Assembly (NCBI RefSeq): GCF_004363955.1
Contig: NZ_SNZR01000011.1
Span: forward strand, 434,001-498,000
Origin: Enterovirga rhinocerotis
Lineage (GTDB): Bacteria > Pseudomonadota > Alphaproteobacteria > Rhizobiales > Beijerinckiaceae
Reading direction: 5' to 3'
DNA length: 64,000 nt
Both the position numbers and the translations under genes were made by a program. The number at the start of each line of letters is the position of its first letter. The stretch's first letter is position 1. This document shows positions 25,703 to 34,207 of the stretch, piece by piece. The notes below the pieces were generated by a model. The model ran no database searches, had not been told where the DNA came from, and saw only the letters and a program-made list of their open reading frames with translations.

Positions 25703-26387
25703 GATCCGCGATCTCACGGTCCGCTACGGCGGCATCCTCGCGCTCGACAAGATTTCGATCACGGTGCCGAAGGAGGAGACGGTCATCCTCGTCGGAGCCA
25801 ACGGCGCCGGCAAGTCGAGCCTGATCAACGCGATCATCGGCATGGTCCCGACCGCCGGCGGCAGCATGACGTTCGAGGGAGTCGATCTCGCGAAGGTCGC
25901 GCCCTCCATGCGTGCCGGCCACGGCATCGGCTATTCCCCCGAAGGCCGCCGCGTCTTCCCGACCATGACCGTCCGCGACAACGTGCTCGCGGGTGCCTCG
26001 CGCATCGGCCGGGCCGCTCAGGCCGACGTCTACGACAAGCTCGCGACCCTGTTCCCGATGCTCCGGGACAAGTCCGACGATCTCGCGGGCTATCTCTCGG
26101 GCGGCCAGCAGCAGATGGTCGCGATCGCCCGCGCGATGAGCGCATCGCCGAAGCTTCTGCTGCTGGACGAGCCGTTTCTCGGCCTCGCTCCCGTCTGGAT
26201 CCAGCAGATCTCCGATGCCATCCGCCAGTTCAGCAAGTCCGGCGTGACCGTGCTGATGACGGAGCAGATGGCGGTTCCGGCTCTCAAGGTCGCGACGCGC
26301 GGCTACGTGATGCGGGGCGGGGCGATCCTGCGCGAGGGTCCGGTGGCCGAGTTGCGCAGCGCGGCACTGGCGGAGGAGTATCTGTGA
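25695..26387 (+). CDS. livF: HAAT-family ABC transporter ATPase (LivF type)
   Basis: 230 residues with Walker A GANGAGKSS, signature LSGGQQQMVAIARAM, Walker B LLLLDEPFLGLAP and the EQ pair in LMTEQMAVPAL. ATG 25695 overlaps livG by 8 bases. Its stop overlaps the start of the metallo-hydrolase gene, linking uptake to metabolism in one operon. Confidence 0.93.
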   Translation: MLEIRDLTVRYGGILALDKISITVPKEETVILVGANGAGKSSLINAIIGMVPTAGGSMTFEGVDLAKVAPSMRAGHGIGYSPEGRRVFPTMTVRDNVLAGASRIGRAAQADVYDKLATLFPMLRDKSDDLAGYLSGGQQQMVAIARAMSASPKLLLLDEPFLGLAPVWIQQISDAIRQFSKSGVTVLMTEQMAVPALKVATRGYVMRGGAILREGPVAELRSAALAEEYL

Positions 26388-27217
26388 TGTCGTCCGCACC
26401 GTCGAAGACGCCGGCCTATCGCCTGTACACGATGCTCTATGCCGAGAGCCCTCCGACGCGGCGCGCGCAGCACAACTTCATGTCGGCCGTCGATTTCCAC
26501 GACATGCCGATGCCGCTCGACTTCTATTGCTGGGTCGCCGTGTCGGACGATCGGGTCTGTCTGATCGACAGCGGTTGCGACAAGGAGACCTGCGACAGGC
26601 GCGGCCACATCTTCCACCGCTGCATCACCGAGGGGCTCGCCGATCTGGGCATCCGGGCGGAAGACGTGTCTGACGTCGTCGTCACCCACATGCACTGGGA
26701 TCATCTCGGGAACCTCGAGAAGTTTCCGAATGCCCGCATCCACGTCCACAAGACGGAGATGGCGCACGCGACGGGTTGCAGCATGTGCCATGAGCCGCTT
26801 CGGCGGCCCTACGACGTCGAACAGGTCTGCACCGTTCTGCGGGCGCTCTATGCGGGGCGGGTGAGCTTCACGAGCGAGGCCTCCGAGATCGTGCCTGGCG
26901 TGTGGATCCATCCCGTCGGCGGCCACGCGCCGGGCCTGCAGATCGTCGAGGTCGCGACGGAGCGCGGCAAGGTGGTCCTCGCCTCCGACGCGATGCATTT
27001 CTACGCCAACGGCGAACTCTCCAACCCCTATCCCGTGATCGTCGACGTGCGCGAGTATCTGGACGGGCTTCGGTTCCTGGAGCGTCTCGCCGAGACACCC
27101 GATCACATCATTCCGGGGCACGATCCGAAGTTGCGCGATCGCTTCCCGCCCGTCGCTGGCCTGAACGGGATCTGGGACGTGTCGCTTGCGCCCCTGACGC
27201 CATCGACACGCCCGTGA
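26387..27217 (+). CDS. MBL-fold metallo-hydrolase, N-acyl homoserine lactonase-like
   Basis: About 276 residues. The zinc motif THMHWDHLGN (HxHxDH), then GGHAPG, SDAMHF and IIPGHDP supply the remaining ligands of a dinuclear zinc site, in the arrangement of the AHL-lactonase branch. ATG 26387 shares one base with the livF stop (TGATG); GTG 26384 also fits. It likely hydrolyses a lactone or ester imported by the linked transporter. A quorum-quenching role is possible by family, but the operon context favours catabolism. Confidence 0.88.
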   Translation: MSSAPSKTPAYRLYTMLYAESPPTRRAQHNFMSAVDFHDMPMPLDFYCWVAVSDDRVCLIDSGCDKETCDRRGHIFHRCITEGLADLGIRAEDVSDVVVTHMHWDHLGNLEKFPNARIHVHKTEMAHATGCSMCHEPLRRPYDVEQVCTVLRALYAGRVSFTSEASEIVPGVWIHPVGGHAPGLQIVEVATERGKVVLASDAMHFYANGELSNPYPVIVDVREYLDGLRFLERLAETPDHIIPGHDPKLRDRFPPVAGLNGIWDVSLAPLTPSTRP

Positions 27218-27252
27218 GGGCCTAACCCCATCCCGTATGGAAGTTGAGAGAC

Positions 27253-28680
27253 ATGGCTCGAGCGAGCAATCAAGACAGGCTGCTGATCGATGGCGAATGG
27301 GTCGAAACGCCGACCCGCTTTCCGGTTCACGATCGCTTCTCCGGCAAGCTGATCGCGGAGGTCTGCGCGGCCTCCGTCGAACTCGCCGACCTCGCGGTGG
27401 CGCGGGCCCTGGCCGCGCTGGAGGCGGGCGTGCCGGCGCCTCATGAGCGGGCCGAGATCCTGTATCGGGCCGCCCGGCTGCTCGACGCCTACAAGGATCG
27501 CTTCGTCGATTCGATGGTCTCGGAAGCGGGCTTCACGCTGATCGATGCCGCCAGCGAGGTGTCCCGCGCCAAGCTGACGCTGGAACTCTCGGCCGAGACC
27601 GCCAAGACCCTGTGCGGCCATGTCGTACCCTTCGGCGCCCATCCCGGCTCGGAGAGGCGGATCGGCTTCACCGTCCGCGACCCGATCGGCGTCGTCTGCG
27701 CGATCACGCCCTTCAACTCGCCGCTGAACACGGTGCTGCACAAGATCGGCCCGAGCTTCGCCGCGGGCAACCCGACCGTGCTCAAGCCGTCCTCGCTCAC
27801 CCCGCTGACGGCCGGCATTCTGGGCGAGCTGCTGCTCGAAGCCGGGATGCCCAAGGGCTTCCTGCACATCGTCCACGGGAACGGCGACGTCGGTGAGGCG
27901 CTCCTGCGGAACCCGGACGTCGCCTTCTACACGTTCACGGGCAGCACGCGCGTCGGCAAGATCATCCAGCAGCATGCGGGCCTGCGCCGGACCCAGATGG
28001 AACTCGGGTCGATCGCCTCGACGATCGTCTGCGCCGATGCGGACCTGTCGGTCGCGCTGCCCAAGATCGCCAATGCCGGGCTGCGCAAGGCCGGGCAGGT
28101 CTGCACCTCGGTGCAGCGTCTCTACGTTCATGAATCGATCTACGAGGCCGTGGTCGGGACGCTGGCCGAGCTGGCGCGCGGCCTGAAGGCGGGCGATCCC
28201 CGCGACGAGGCCACCAAGGTCGGCCCGCTCATCAGCCTGCAGGCGGCCGAGCGCGGCGAGGCCTGGATCCGCGACGCCGTCGCGGCCGGCGCGACGCTCC
28301 ATTGCGGCGGCACCCGCGAGGGAAGCGTGATCACGCCGGCGGTCCTCACCGACGTGCCCGAGAGCTGCGAGGCCTGGTGCCGCGAGGCCTTCGCGCCGCT
28401 GATCGTGGTGCGGCCGTTCAAGGACCTGAAACAGGCGATCGACGGCGCCAACGACACCCCGTTCGGCCTTGCCGCGGGCGTCTTCACCAAGAACATGGAC
28501 ATTGCGATGCAGGCCATGCGCACGCTTCGCTTCGGAACCGTGCAGATCAACGAGACGTCGTCGGCCCGCGCCGACGTCATGCCCTTCGGCGGCGTCAAGG
28601 AGAGCGGCTTCGGCAAGGAAGGGCCTGCCTATGCCGCGGTGGAGATGTCCCTCGAGCGTCTGATCGTCCTGAACCCCTGA
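27253..28680 (+). CDS. Aldehyde dehydrogenase (NAD(P)-dependent)
   Basis: 475 residues. Key features: ITPFNSPLN (oxyanion asparagine), VLKPSSLTPL (cofactor lysine), FTGSTRVGK, MELGS (general base glutamate, with Ser in place of the second Gly), and catalytic Cys in AGQVCTSVQR, then EAFAPLIVV. Similar to the succinate-semialdehyde/lactaldehyde branch. TTG 27244 is an alternative start nine bases upstream. Placed between a hydrolase and an alcohol dehydrogenase, it should oxidise the aldehyde made by the latter. Confidence 0.92.
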   Translation: MARASNQDRLLIDGEWVETPTRFPVHDRFSGKLIAEVCAASVELADLAVARALAALEAGVPAPHERAEILYRAARLLDAYKDRFVDSMVSEAGFTLIDAASEVSRAKLTLELSAETAKTLCGHVVPFGAHPGSERRIGFTVRDPIGVVCAITPFNSPLNTVLHKIGPSFAAGNPTVLKPSSLTPLTAGILGELLLEAGMPKGFLHIVHGNGDVGEALLRNPDVAFYTFTGSTRVGKIIQQHAGLRRTQMELGSIASTIVCADADLSVALPKIANAGLRKAGQVCTSVQRLYVHESIYEAVVGTLAELARGLKAGDPRDEATKVGPLISLQAAERGEAWIRDAVAAGATLHCGGTREGSVITPAVLTDVPESCEAWCREAFAPLIVVRPFKDLKQAIDGANDTPFGLAAGVFTKNMDIAMQAMRTLRFGTVQINETSSARADVMPFGGVKESGFGKEGPAYAAVEMSLERLIVLNP

Positions 28681-28728
28681 AATCCGTGATCGACGCGGCT
28701 GCCGCGCGATCGGCGGCCGCTCGGTGAA

Positions 28729-29913
28729 ATGTCTCAGAAAGCGCACCTGGTCATGCTGCTCGCCCAATCGTCCTATTTCTGCCCGACGCGCATCGTCATG
28801 GGATCGGGAAGCTACAAGCAGCTCGACGGCATCCTTGCGGACTTCGCCGCGAGGAAGGTCCTGCTGACCATCGACCCGGCGCTTGTCGAGACGGCCTTCG
28901 TGGCGGACGTGCTGGAGATGCTCCGCAAAGCGGGCGCGGGCTTCGAGATCTTCTCGAACATCGAGCCGGATCCGAGCGACACGTCGGTCGCCGAGGCTCT
29001 CGATCTCAGCCGCGCGCTCGGTTCGGAACTGGTCCTCGCCATCGGCGGCGGCTCCACGATCGACGTCGCCAAGGCCGTGGCGATCGTCAGCACCAATGGC
29101 GGGCGCATCCACGACTACGAGGGCATCGAGAAGTTCTCGGTCCCGCCGCTGCCGCTGATCGCGGTTCCCACCACGGCCGGCACCGGCTCGGAGGTCTCGG
29201 GCTCCTGCGTGATCAGCGACACGCAGCGCGGGTTGAAGATGTCGATCCGCCACGCGTCGCTCAATCCGGCCCGCGTGGCGATCCTCGACCCCCTGGCGCT
29301 GCGCACGGTTCCCACGACGGTCGCCGCCCATTCCGGGCTGGACGCCTTCGTCCACGCGTTCGAGTCGTATATTTCCCGCAACGCGAACCCGTTCACCGAC
29401 GCCGTCAACCTGCACGCGCTTCGCCTGATCTCGGCGAATATCGGACCGCTGGTGGCCAATCCGGAGAATGCCGAGGCCGCGCTCGCCATGCTGACCGGCT
29501 CGGCCTTGGCGGGAATGGCCTTCGGACAAACCGGCCTCGGCAACGTGCACTGCATGGCCCGCTTCGTCGGCGCCAAGTATCACATCCCGCACGGGCTCTC
29601 GAACGCGCTCTGCCTGCCGGTCGTGGCCCGTTTCAACGCGATTGCGAATCCCGCCAAGTATGTCGAGATCGCGCGTGCGATGGGGTGCCATGTCGAGGGC
29701 CTGAGCCAGACGGACGGCGCGCAGGCGGCGGTCGTGGCGATCCAGGATCTCTGCGCGGAACTCGGGATCCCGCGCCATCTCGCCGATGTCGGCGTGAAGA
29801 AGGAGCACATCCCGGAGCTCGCCGAGCTCTGCGTGCGAGCCGGCTACAATCGCTGGAACCCGCGCACGACGTCGAAGCGGGATTTCGAGAGGCTCTTCGC
29901 TGAAGGGCTCTGA
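28729..29913 (+). CDS. Iron-containing alcohol dehydrogenase
   Basis: 394 residues of the group III (Fe-dependent) family. AIGGGSTIDVAKAVA binds NAD(P). Metal ligands are visible: Asp and His in HSGLDAFVHAFE, and two more His in GNVHCMARFVGAKYHIPHG. The PTTAGTGSEVSG motif is present. Interconverts an alcohol and aldehyde or ketone. ATG 28729 is used; ATG 28753 (MLLAQSS) would trim eight residues. Probably works in series with the aldehyde dehydrogenase just upstream. Confidence 0.91.
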   Translation: MSQKAHLVMLLAQSSYFCPTRIVMGSGSYKQLDGILADFAARKVLLTIDPALVETAFVADVLEMLRKAGAGFEIFSNIEPDPSDTSVAEALDLSRALGSELVLAIGGGSTIDVAKAVAIVSTNGGRIHDYEGIEKFSVPPLPLIAVPTTAGTGSEVSGSCVISDTQRGLKMSIRHASLNPARVAILDPLALRTVPTTVAAHSGLDAFVHAFESYISRNANPFTDAVNLHALRLISANIGPLVANPENAEAALAMLTGSALAGMAFGQTGLGNVHCMARFVGAKYHIPHGLSNALCLPVVARFNAIANPAKYVEIARAMGCHVEGLSQTDGAQAAVVAIQDLCAELGIPRHLADVGVKKEHIPELAELCVRAGYNRWNPRTTSKRDFERLFAEGL

Positions 29914-29986
29914 CGACGCCACCAGGCCGCGTCCGCAGCGTCACGGAAGCTGAAGCGCGGCGAGCGGCGGGCGGAGACCGAGGACG

Positions 29987-31036
29987 ATGGCAGGCAAGAA
30001 GGGGCAGGGGGGTATCGCGGGCGGGCGCATCACGGCGCAGGACGTCGCGGCGCGGGCCGGGGTGTCCATCGGCACGGTCTCGCGGGTGATCAACAGCGTG
30101 CCGGGTGTCAAGCCGGCCATCGCCGCCAAGGTGCAGAAGGCGATCGACGAACTCGGCTGGAGCCCGAACCTGGCCGCGCAGACCATCCGCGCATCGTCCT
30201 CGCGCATGATCGGCTTCATCTTCTCCGATATCCGAAATCCGCTCTACGCGATGATGACGAAGGGCGCGGAGGAGGTCCTGTCCGCGCGCGGCTACCTGCT
30301 GGTCACGGCCAGCAGCGACGGTCAGGCCGCCAAGGAGGTCGCACTCATCAACCTGTTCAAGCGGCGCCGGGCCGACGGCATGATCCTCACGGTGGAGCGG
30401 GAGGGCGACGCCGAGGTCAATCAGACGGTGTCTCGGGCCAGCATGCCGTATGTGATGATGGAAAGAGAGCTGCCGATCGGCGGGATGTCGGTCGGAGCGG
30501 ACCATTACAACGGCATCCGGCAGGCGACCGACTACCTTCTCGGACTAGGGCATCGCCGGATCGCCGTCATCACGGGCGGGCGCGGAACGCGGGTCGCGCG
30601 GGACCGCATGCGGGCGTTCCAGGATTCGCTGGCCGCGCGCGGGATGGCCCCCGACGACGACCTGATGAAGCTCGACAGTTTCGCGTCCGAATACGGATAC
30701 CGGCAGATGAGCGTCCTGCTGGGGATGCGGGACCCGCCGACGGCCGTTCTGTCGCTCGGGGTCCGCCTGCTGCCGGGCGTCGTCTCGGGGCTTCGCAATC
30801 TCGGCAAGTCCTATCCGGACGATGTTTCGCTGATCTGCAGCAACGATACCGATCTCGCCACGATGGCGTCCCCGCCCATCACCGCCGTTCGCTACGACGC
30901 GATGGCGCTGGGCCGCCTCGCAGCCGAAGCGCTGCTGGATCGGATCGGCTCCGGCGAGGCCCTGACGTCGCCGCTGCGCATCGAATTGGCCACCGAACTC
31001 GTCCTGCGCGGTTCCTGCCGCGCGCTGACGGACTGA
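29987..31036 (+). CDS. LacI-family transcriptional regulator of the catabolic operon
   Basis: 349 residues. Helix-turn-helix at about 15-40 (ITAQDVAARAGVSIGTVSRVINS), the hinge with LAAQTIRASSSRMIGFIF, then a periplasmic-binding-like effector domain. Encoded inside the operon whose front carries two identical TGAAGCGTTTCA boxes, so autoregulation by a looped repressor is likely. The inducer is presumably the imported compound or a product. The basic Gly-rich leader (GKKGQGGIAGGR) is slightly longer than usual. Confidence 0.92.
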   Translation: MAGKKGQGGIAGGRITAQDVAARAGVSIGTVSRVINSVPGVKPAIAAKVQKAIDELGWSPNLAAQTIRASSSRMIGFIFSDIRNPLYAMMTKGAEEVLSARGYLLVTASSDGQAAKEVALINLFKRRRADGMILTVEREGDAEVNQTVSRASMPYVMMERELPIGGMSVGADHYNGIRQATDYLLGLGHRRIAVITGGRGTRVARDRMRAFQDSLAARGMAPDDDLMKLDSFASEYGYRQMSVLLGMRDPPTAVLSLGVRLLPGVVSGLRNLGKSYPDDVSLICSNDTDLATMASPPITAVRYDAMALGRLAAEALLDRIGSGEALTSPLRIELATELVLRGSCRALTD

Positions 31037-31060
31037 CGGCGGCCCCGTTCATTCTCGAGG

Positions 31061-32161
31061 ATGGCAAAACGCATGGACCTGCTCTTTCAACCCTTCACGC
31101 TTCGCGATCTGACGCTGCCGAACCGCATCGTGGTCTCGCCGATGGCGCAATACTCGGCCGGCAATGACGGCCACGTCACCGATTGGCACCTGATGCATTA
31201 CGGCACGTTCGCCGCGTCCGGAGCGGGGCTCACCGTCCTCGAAGCCACGGCCGTCCTGCCGGAAGGGCGCGTGTCCCCGAACTGCCTCGGCGTGTGGGAC
31301 GATGCCCATATCGCGGGCCTGAAGCGCGTCGTCGATTTCTTCCGGCGTCCCGCCGGCGGGATGGTCGGCATCCAGTTGGCCCATGCGGGCAGGAAGGCGT
31401 CCGTGGCGCCGCCCTGGACGGGCGTCGACGCGCTGACGAGCAAGGACGGCGGCTGGGCGATCTGGGGCGCCAGCGACTGCCCCTATCCGGGCCGCGAGGC
31501 GCCGATCGCGCCGTCGCCGGCGGATCTCGAGCGGATCGCCGACGCCTATGTGGCGGCCGTGGGACGTGCCGACCAGGCGGGCTTCGACCTCATCGAGCTG
31601 CACTGCGCTCACGGCTATTTCCTGAACAACTTCCTCTCGCCGCTCAGCAACACGCGGCAGGACGAATGGGGCGGCGATCGCGAGGGGCGGATGCGCTACC
31701 CCCTCGAGATCTTCCGGCGGCTTCGGGCGGCCTGGCCGGCCGGTAAGCCGATGGGCGTGCGCATCTCCGCGACCGAGTGGGTCGAGAACGGCTGGGACCT
31801 CGAGGATTCGGTCGTGTTCTCGCAGCGGCTGAAGGATCTCGGCTGCGATTACGTCGCGCTGTCGAGCGGCGGCACCTCGCCGGATCAGAAGATCGCCGTC
31901 GGCCCCGGCTATCAGGTGCCCTTCTCGGAAGAGGTCCGCCGGCGCAGCGGCATCCCGACCGTGGCCGTCGGCATGCTGTCGGATCCGCAACTCGCCAACG
32001 ACGTCCTCGAAGCGGGCCAGGCCGATCTCATCGCGATCGGGCGCGGCATGCTGTTCAATCCGCGCTGGGCCTGGCACGCGGCCGCCGAGCTGCAGGGCAC
32101 CATGCGCGTGCCGCCGCCCTACCTCCGCTGCCATCCTTCGATGAGAAACCTGCCCCGATGA
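31061..32161 (+). CDS. NADH:flavin oxidoreductase, Old Yellow Enzyme family (YqjM-like), copy 1
   Basis: 366 residues (ATG 31073, MDLLFQPF, is an alternative). An FMN-binding TIM barrel with PNRIVVSPMAQYSA, IQLAHAGRKAS, the substrate-binding pair ELHCAHGYFLNNFLSPLSN and the phosphate-binding AIGRGML segment. In YqjM the cysteine of SPMC tunes the flavin; here it is Ala. These enzymes reduce activated C=C bonds of enones or enals. Its ATGA stop/start overlaps the next gene, a paralogue. Confidence 0.91.
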   Translation: MAKRMDLLFQPFTLRDLTLPNRIVVSPMAQYSAGNDGHVTDWHLMHYGTFAASGAGLTVLEATAVLPEGRVSPNCLGVWDDAHIAGLKRVVDFFRRPAGGMVGIQLAHAGRKASVAPPWTGVDALTSKDGGWAIWGASDCPYPGREAPIAPSPADLERIADAYVAAVGRADQAGFDLIELHCAHGYFLNNFLSPLSNTRQDEWGGDREGRMRYPLEIFRRLRAAWPAGKPMGVRISATEWVENGWDLEDSVVFSQRLKDLGCDYVALSSGGTSPDQKIAVGPGYQVPFSEEVRRRSGIPTVAVGMLSDPQLANDVLEAGQADLIAIGRGMLFNPRWAWHAAAELQGTMRVPPPYLRCHPSMRNLPR

Positions 32162-33333
32162 TGCTTGCGCAATCCGAGCCGGCGCCCGCCTCCATCAAGC
32201 TGCTGGAGCCGTTCACGCTGCGAGGCGTCGAACTCCCCAACCGGATCGTCATGTCGCCGATGGCGATGTACGCCGCCGACGAAGGGGAGGTGAACCAGTT
32301 CCATCTGACGCACTACCACAAGGTCGCCATGGGCGGAGTGGGGATGGTGGTCGTGGAGCAGACGGCCGTCTCCCGGCGCGGGCGCATCACCAATGGCTGC
32401 CTCGGGCTGTGGCACGACGGGCAGATCGAGGGGATGCGCCGGCTGGTCGCCGGAATCCACAGCTTCGGCGCCAAGGCCGCGATCCAGATCAACCACGGAG
32501 GCCGCAAGGGCAGCGCCCAGCGCGCCTGGCAGGGCAACGGCGCCCTGACGGCGGACGACATCGCGCGCGGCGAGGAGCTGTGGGTCCCCGAGGGGCCCTC
32601 GGCGATCGCCTTCGCGGAAGGCTGGCCGATACCGGACGCGATGTCGCTCGACGACATCGCGCGCCTGCGGGCGGATTTCGTGGCGACCGCGCAGCGTGCG
32701 CTGCAGGCCGGCTTCGACGTCATCGAGATCCATCTCGCGCACGGCTATCTTCTGCAGAGCTTCCTCACGCCGCTCGCGAACAAGCGCGAGGACATCTACG
32801 GCGGCTCGCTGGAGAAGCGGATGCGCCTGCCGCTGGAGATCGCCGAGGACCTCCGGTCGGCCCTGCCGGAGAGCGTGCCGATCATCGCGCGCATCTCGGC
32901 CACGGACTGGGTCGAGGGCGGCTGGACGCTCGACGACAGCGTCGTCCTCGCCGCAGAACTCAAAAGCCGCGGGATCGATCTGATCGATTGCTCCTCGGGG
33001 GGCAATCTGCTGCGGGGCGCGACGAATGCGAGCCTCGCGCGCGGGCCGGGCTATCAGGTTCCGTTCGCGGACCGGATCCGCAACGAGGTCGGCGTGCCGA
33101 CGATGGCTGTCGGCATGATCCATTCCGGGGCCCAGGCCGAGCAGATCCTCCAGGAGGGCAAGGCCGATCTGATCGCGATCGGCCGCCGGATGCTCTTCGA
33201 CCCGTTCTGGGCGCTTCACGCGGTGCACGAGATGGGGCTGGACGACGACTTCGTCCGCTGGCCGAAGCCCTATGGCTGGTGGCTGGAGAAATGGGCGCGG
33301 TCGGTGATGACCACGCCGCAGACGCCCGAGTGA
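32158..33333 (+). CDS. NADH:flavin oxidoreductase, Old Yellow Enzyme family (YqjM-like), copy 2
   Basis: 391 residues, ATG 32158 overlapping copy 1 by 4 bases. Barrel marks: PNRIVMSPMAMYAA (again Ala where YqjM has Cys), IQINHGGRKGS (Asn-His in place of Leu-Ala-His), EIHLAHGYLLQSFLTPLAN, DLIDCSSGG and AIGRRMLFDP. It is clearly diverged from copy 1, so the two probably have different substrates or act as a pair. Last gene of the operon; 166 bases of convergent intergenic DNA follow. Confidence 0.91.
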   Translation: MMLAQSEPAPASIKLLEPFTLRGVELPNRIVMSPMAMYAADEGEVNQFHLTHYHKVAMGGVGMVVVEQTAVSRRGRITNGCLGLWHDGQIEGMRRLVAGIHSFGAKAAIQINHGGRKGSAQRAWQGNGALTADDIARGEELWVPEGPSAIAFAEGWPIPDAMSLDDIARLRADFVATAQRALQAGFDVIEIHLAHGYLLQSFLTPLANKREDIYGGSLEKRMRLPLEIAEDLRSALPESVPIIARISATDWVEGGWTLDDSVVLAAELKSRGIDLIDCSSGGNLLRGATNASLARGPGYQVPFADRIRNEVGVPTMAVGMIHSGAQAEQILQEGKADLIAIGRRMLFDPFWALHAVHEMGLDDDFVRWPKPYGWWLEKWARSVMTTPQTPE

Positions 33334-33499
33334 ACCCTCGGCGATGATGGGCGACGGGTGGCCCGGCGCGAACCGCGCCGCTCCGTCGCGACCATGCGGT
33401 GATCGACCCCATCGCGTAGCCGGAGGAGGCCGGCGCGGAGCCTTCGGCGCCTCCGAGCCCGGTCCGCTCCGCGGCGGGCTGGGTCGACCTTTGGCCCGG

Positions 33500-34207
33500 C
33501 TATCCCAGATAGCTGTCGATCAGCGATCGGCTTTTCCTGAGGTCTTCGGCCGGCCCGGAGATGACGACGCGACCGCGCTGCATCACATGCCCCTCGTCGG
33601 CGATCTCGAGCGCGAGGTGAGCCAGTTGCTCGACCAGGAGGATGGCGAGGCCGCCATCGGCCAGGCTCCTCAATGCGTCGAGAATGGTGCGCACGACCTG
33701 CGGAGCCAGGCCGAGAGACGGCTCGTCCAGCATCAGGAGCTTCGGTCGCATCATGAGGGCGCGGCTGACCGCGAGCATCTGCTGCTCGCCGCCGGACAGG
33801 TTGCCTCCGAGAATGTCCTGCCTCTTGTCCAGCACCGGAAAGCGCGCGAACTCGCGGGCCAGCCCGGTCTCGATCTCGGCTGCGCCCAGCCCCGCGACGC
33901 GCTGGGCGCCGATCAGCAGGTTGTCCCGCACGCTCAGCGTAGGGACGATCTGCCGGCCTTGCGGCACATGGACGAGCCCCGCGCGGGCCAGCCGATGCGG
34001 CTCGGACGCCATGGTCGGAGTGCCGTCGAACACGATGCGCCCGGCACTGGGCCGGACGACGTTGGAAATCGTCCGTAGCAAGGTGGTCTTGCCGGCGCCG
34101 TTGGCCCCGATCACCGAGACGAGACGCCCGGCCGGAACGGCGAGCGAGACGTCGTGCAGCACCTGCACGACGCCGAAGCCCGCGGAAACGTTCTCCAACG
34201 TGATCAC
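33500..34207 (-). CDS. livF: HAAT-family ABC transporter ATPase (LivF type)
   Basis: 235 residues with Walker A GANGAGKTT, signature LSGGEQQMLAVSRAL and Walker B LLMLDEPSLGLAP. GTG 34207 overlaps the LivM-LivG fusion stop by 4 bases (GTGA). Last gene of the eight-gene minus-strand operon that begins with the acyl-CoA ligase at 41848. Confidence 0.93.
   Translation of the reverse strand: MITLENVSAGFGVVQVLHDVSLAVPAGRLVSVIGANGAGKTTLLRTISNVVRPSAGRIVFDGTPTMASEPHRLARAGLVHVPQGRQIVPTLSVRDNLLIGAQRVAGLGAAEIETGLAREFARFPVLDKRQDILGGNLSGGEQQMLAVSRALMMRPKLLMLDEPSLGLAPQVVRTILDALRSLADGGLAILLVEQLAHLALEIADEGHVMQRGRVVISGPAEDLRKSRSLIDSYLG

Noticed and set aside
27103-29922. 939-residue minus-strand open frame
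   Set aside because: Antisense shadow of the aldehyde and alcohol dehydrogenase genes, whose active-site motifs are intact on the plus strand.
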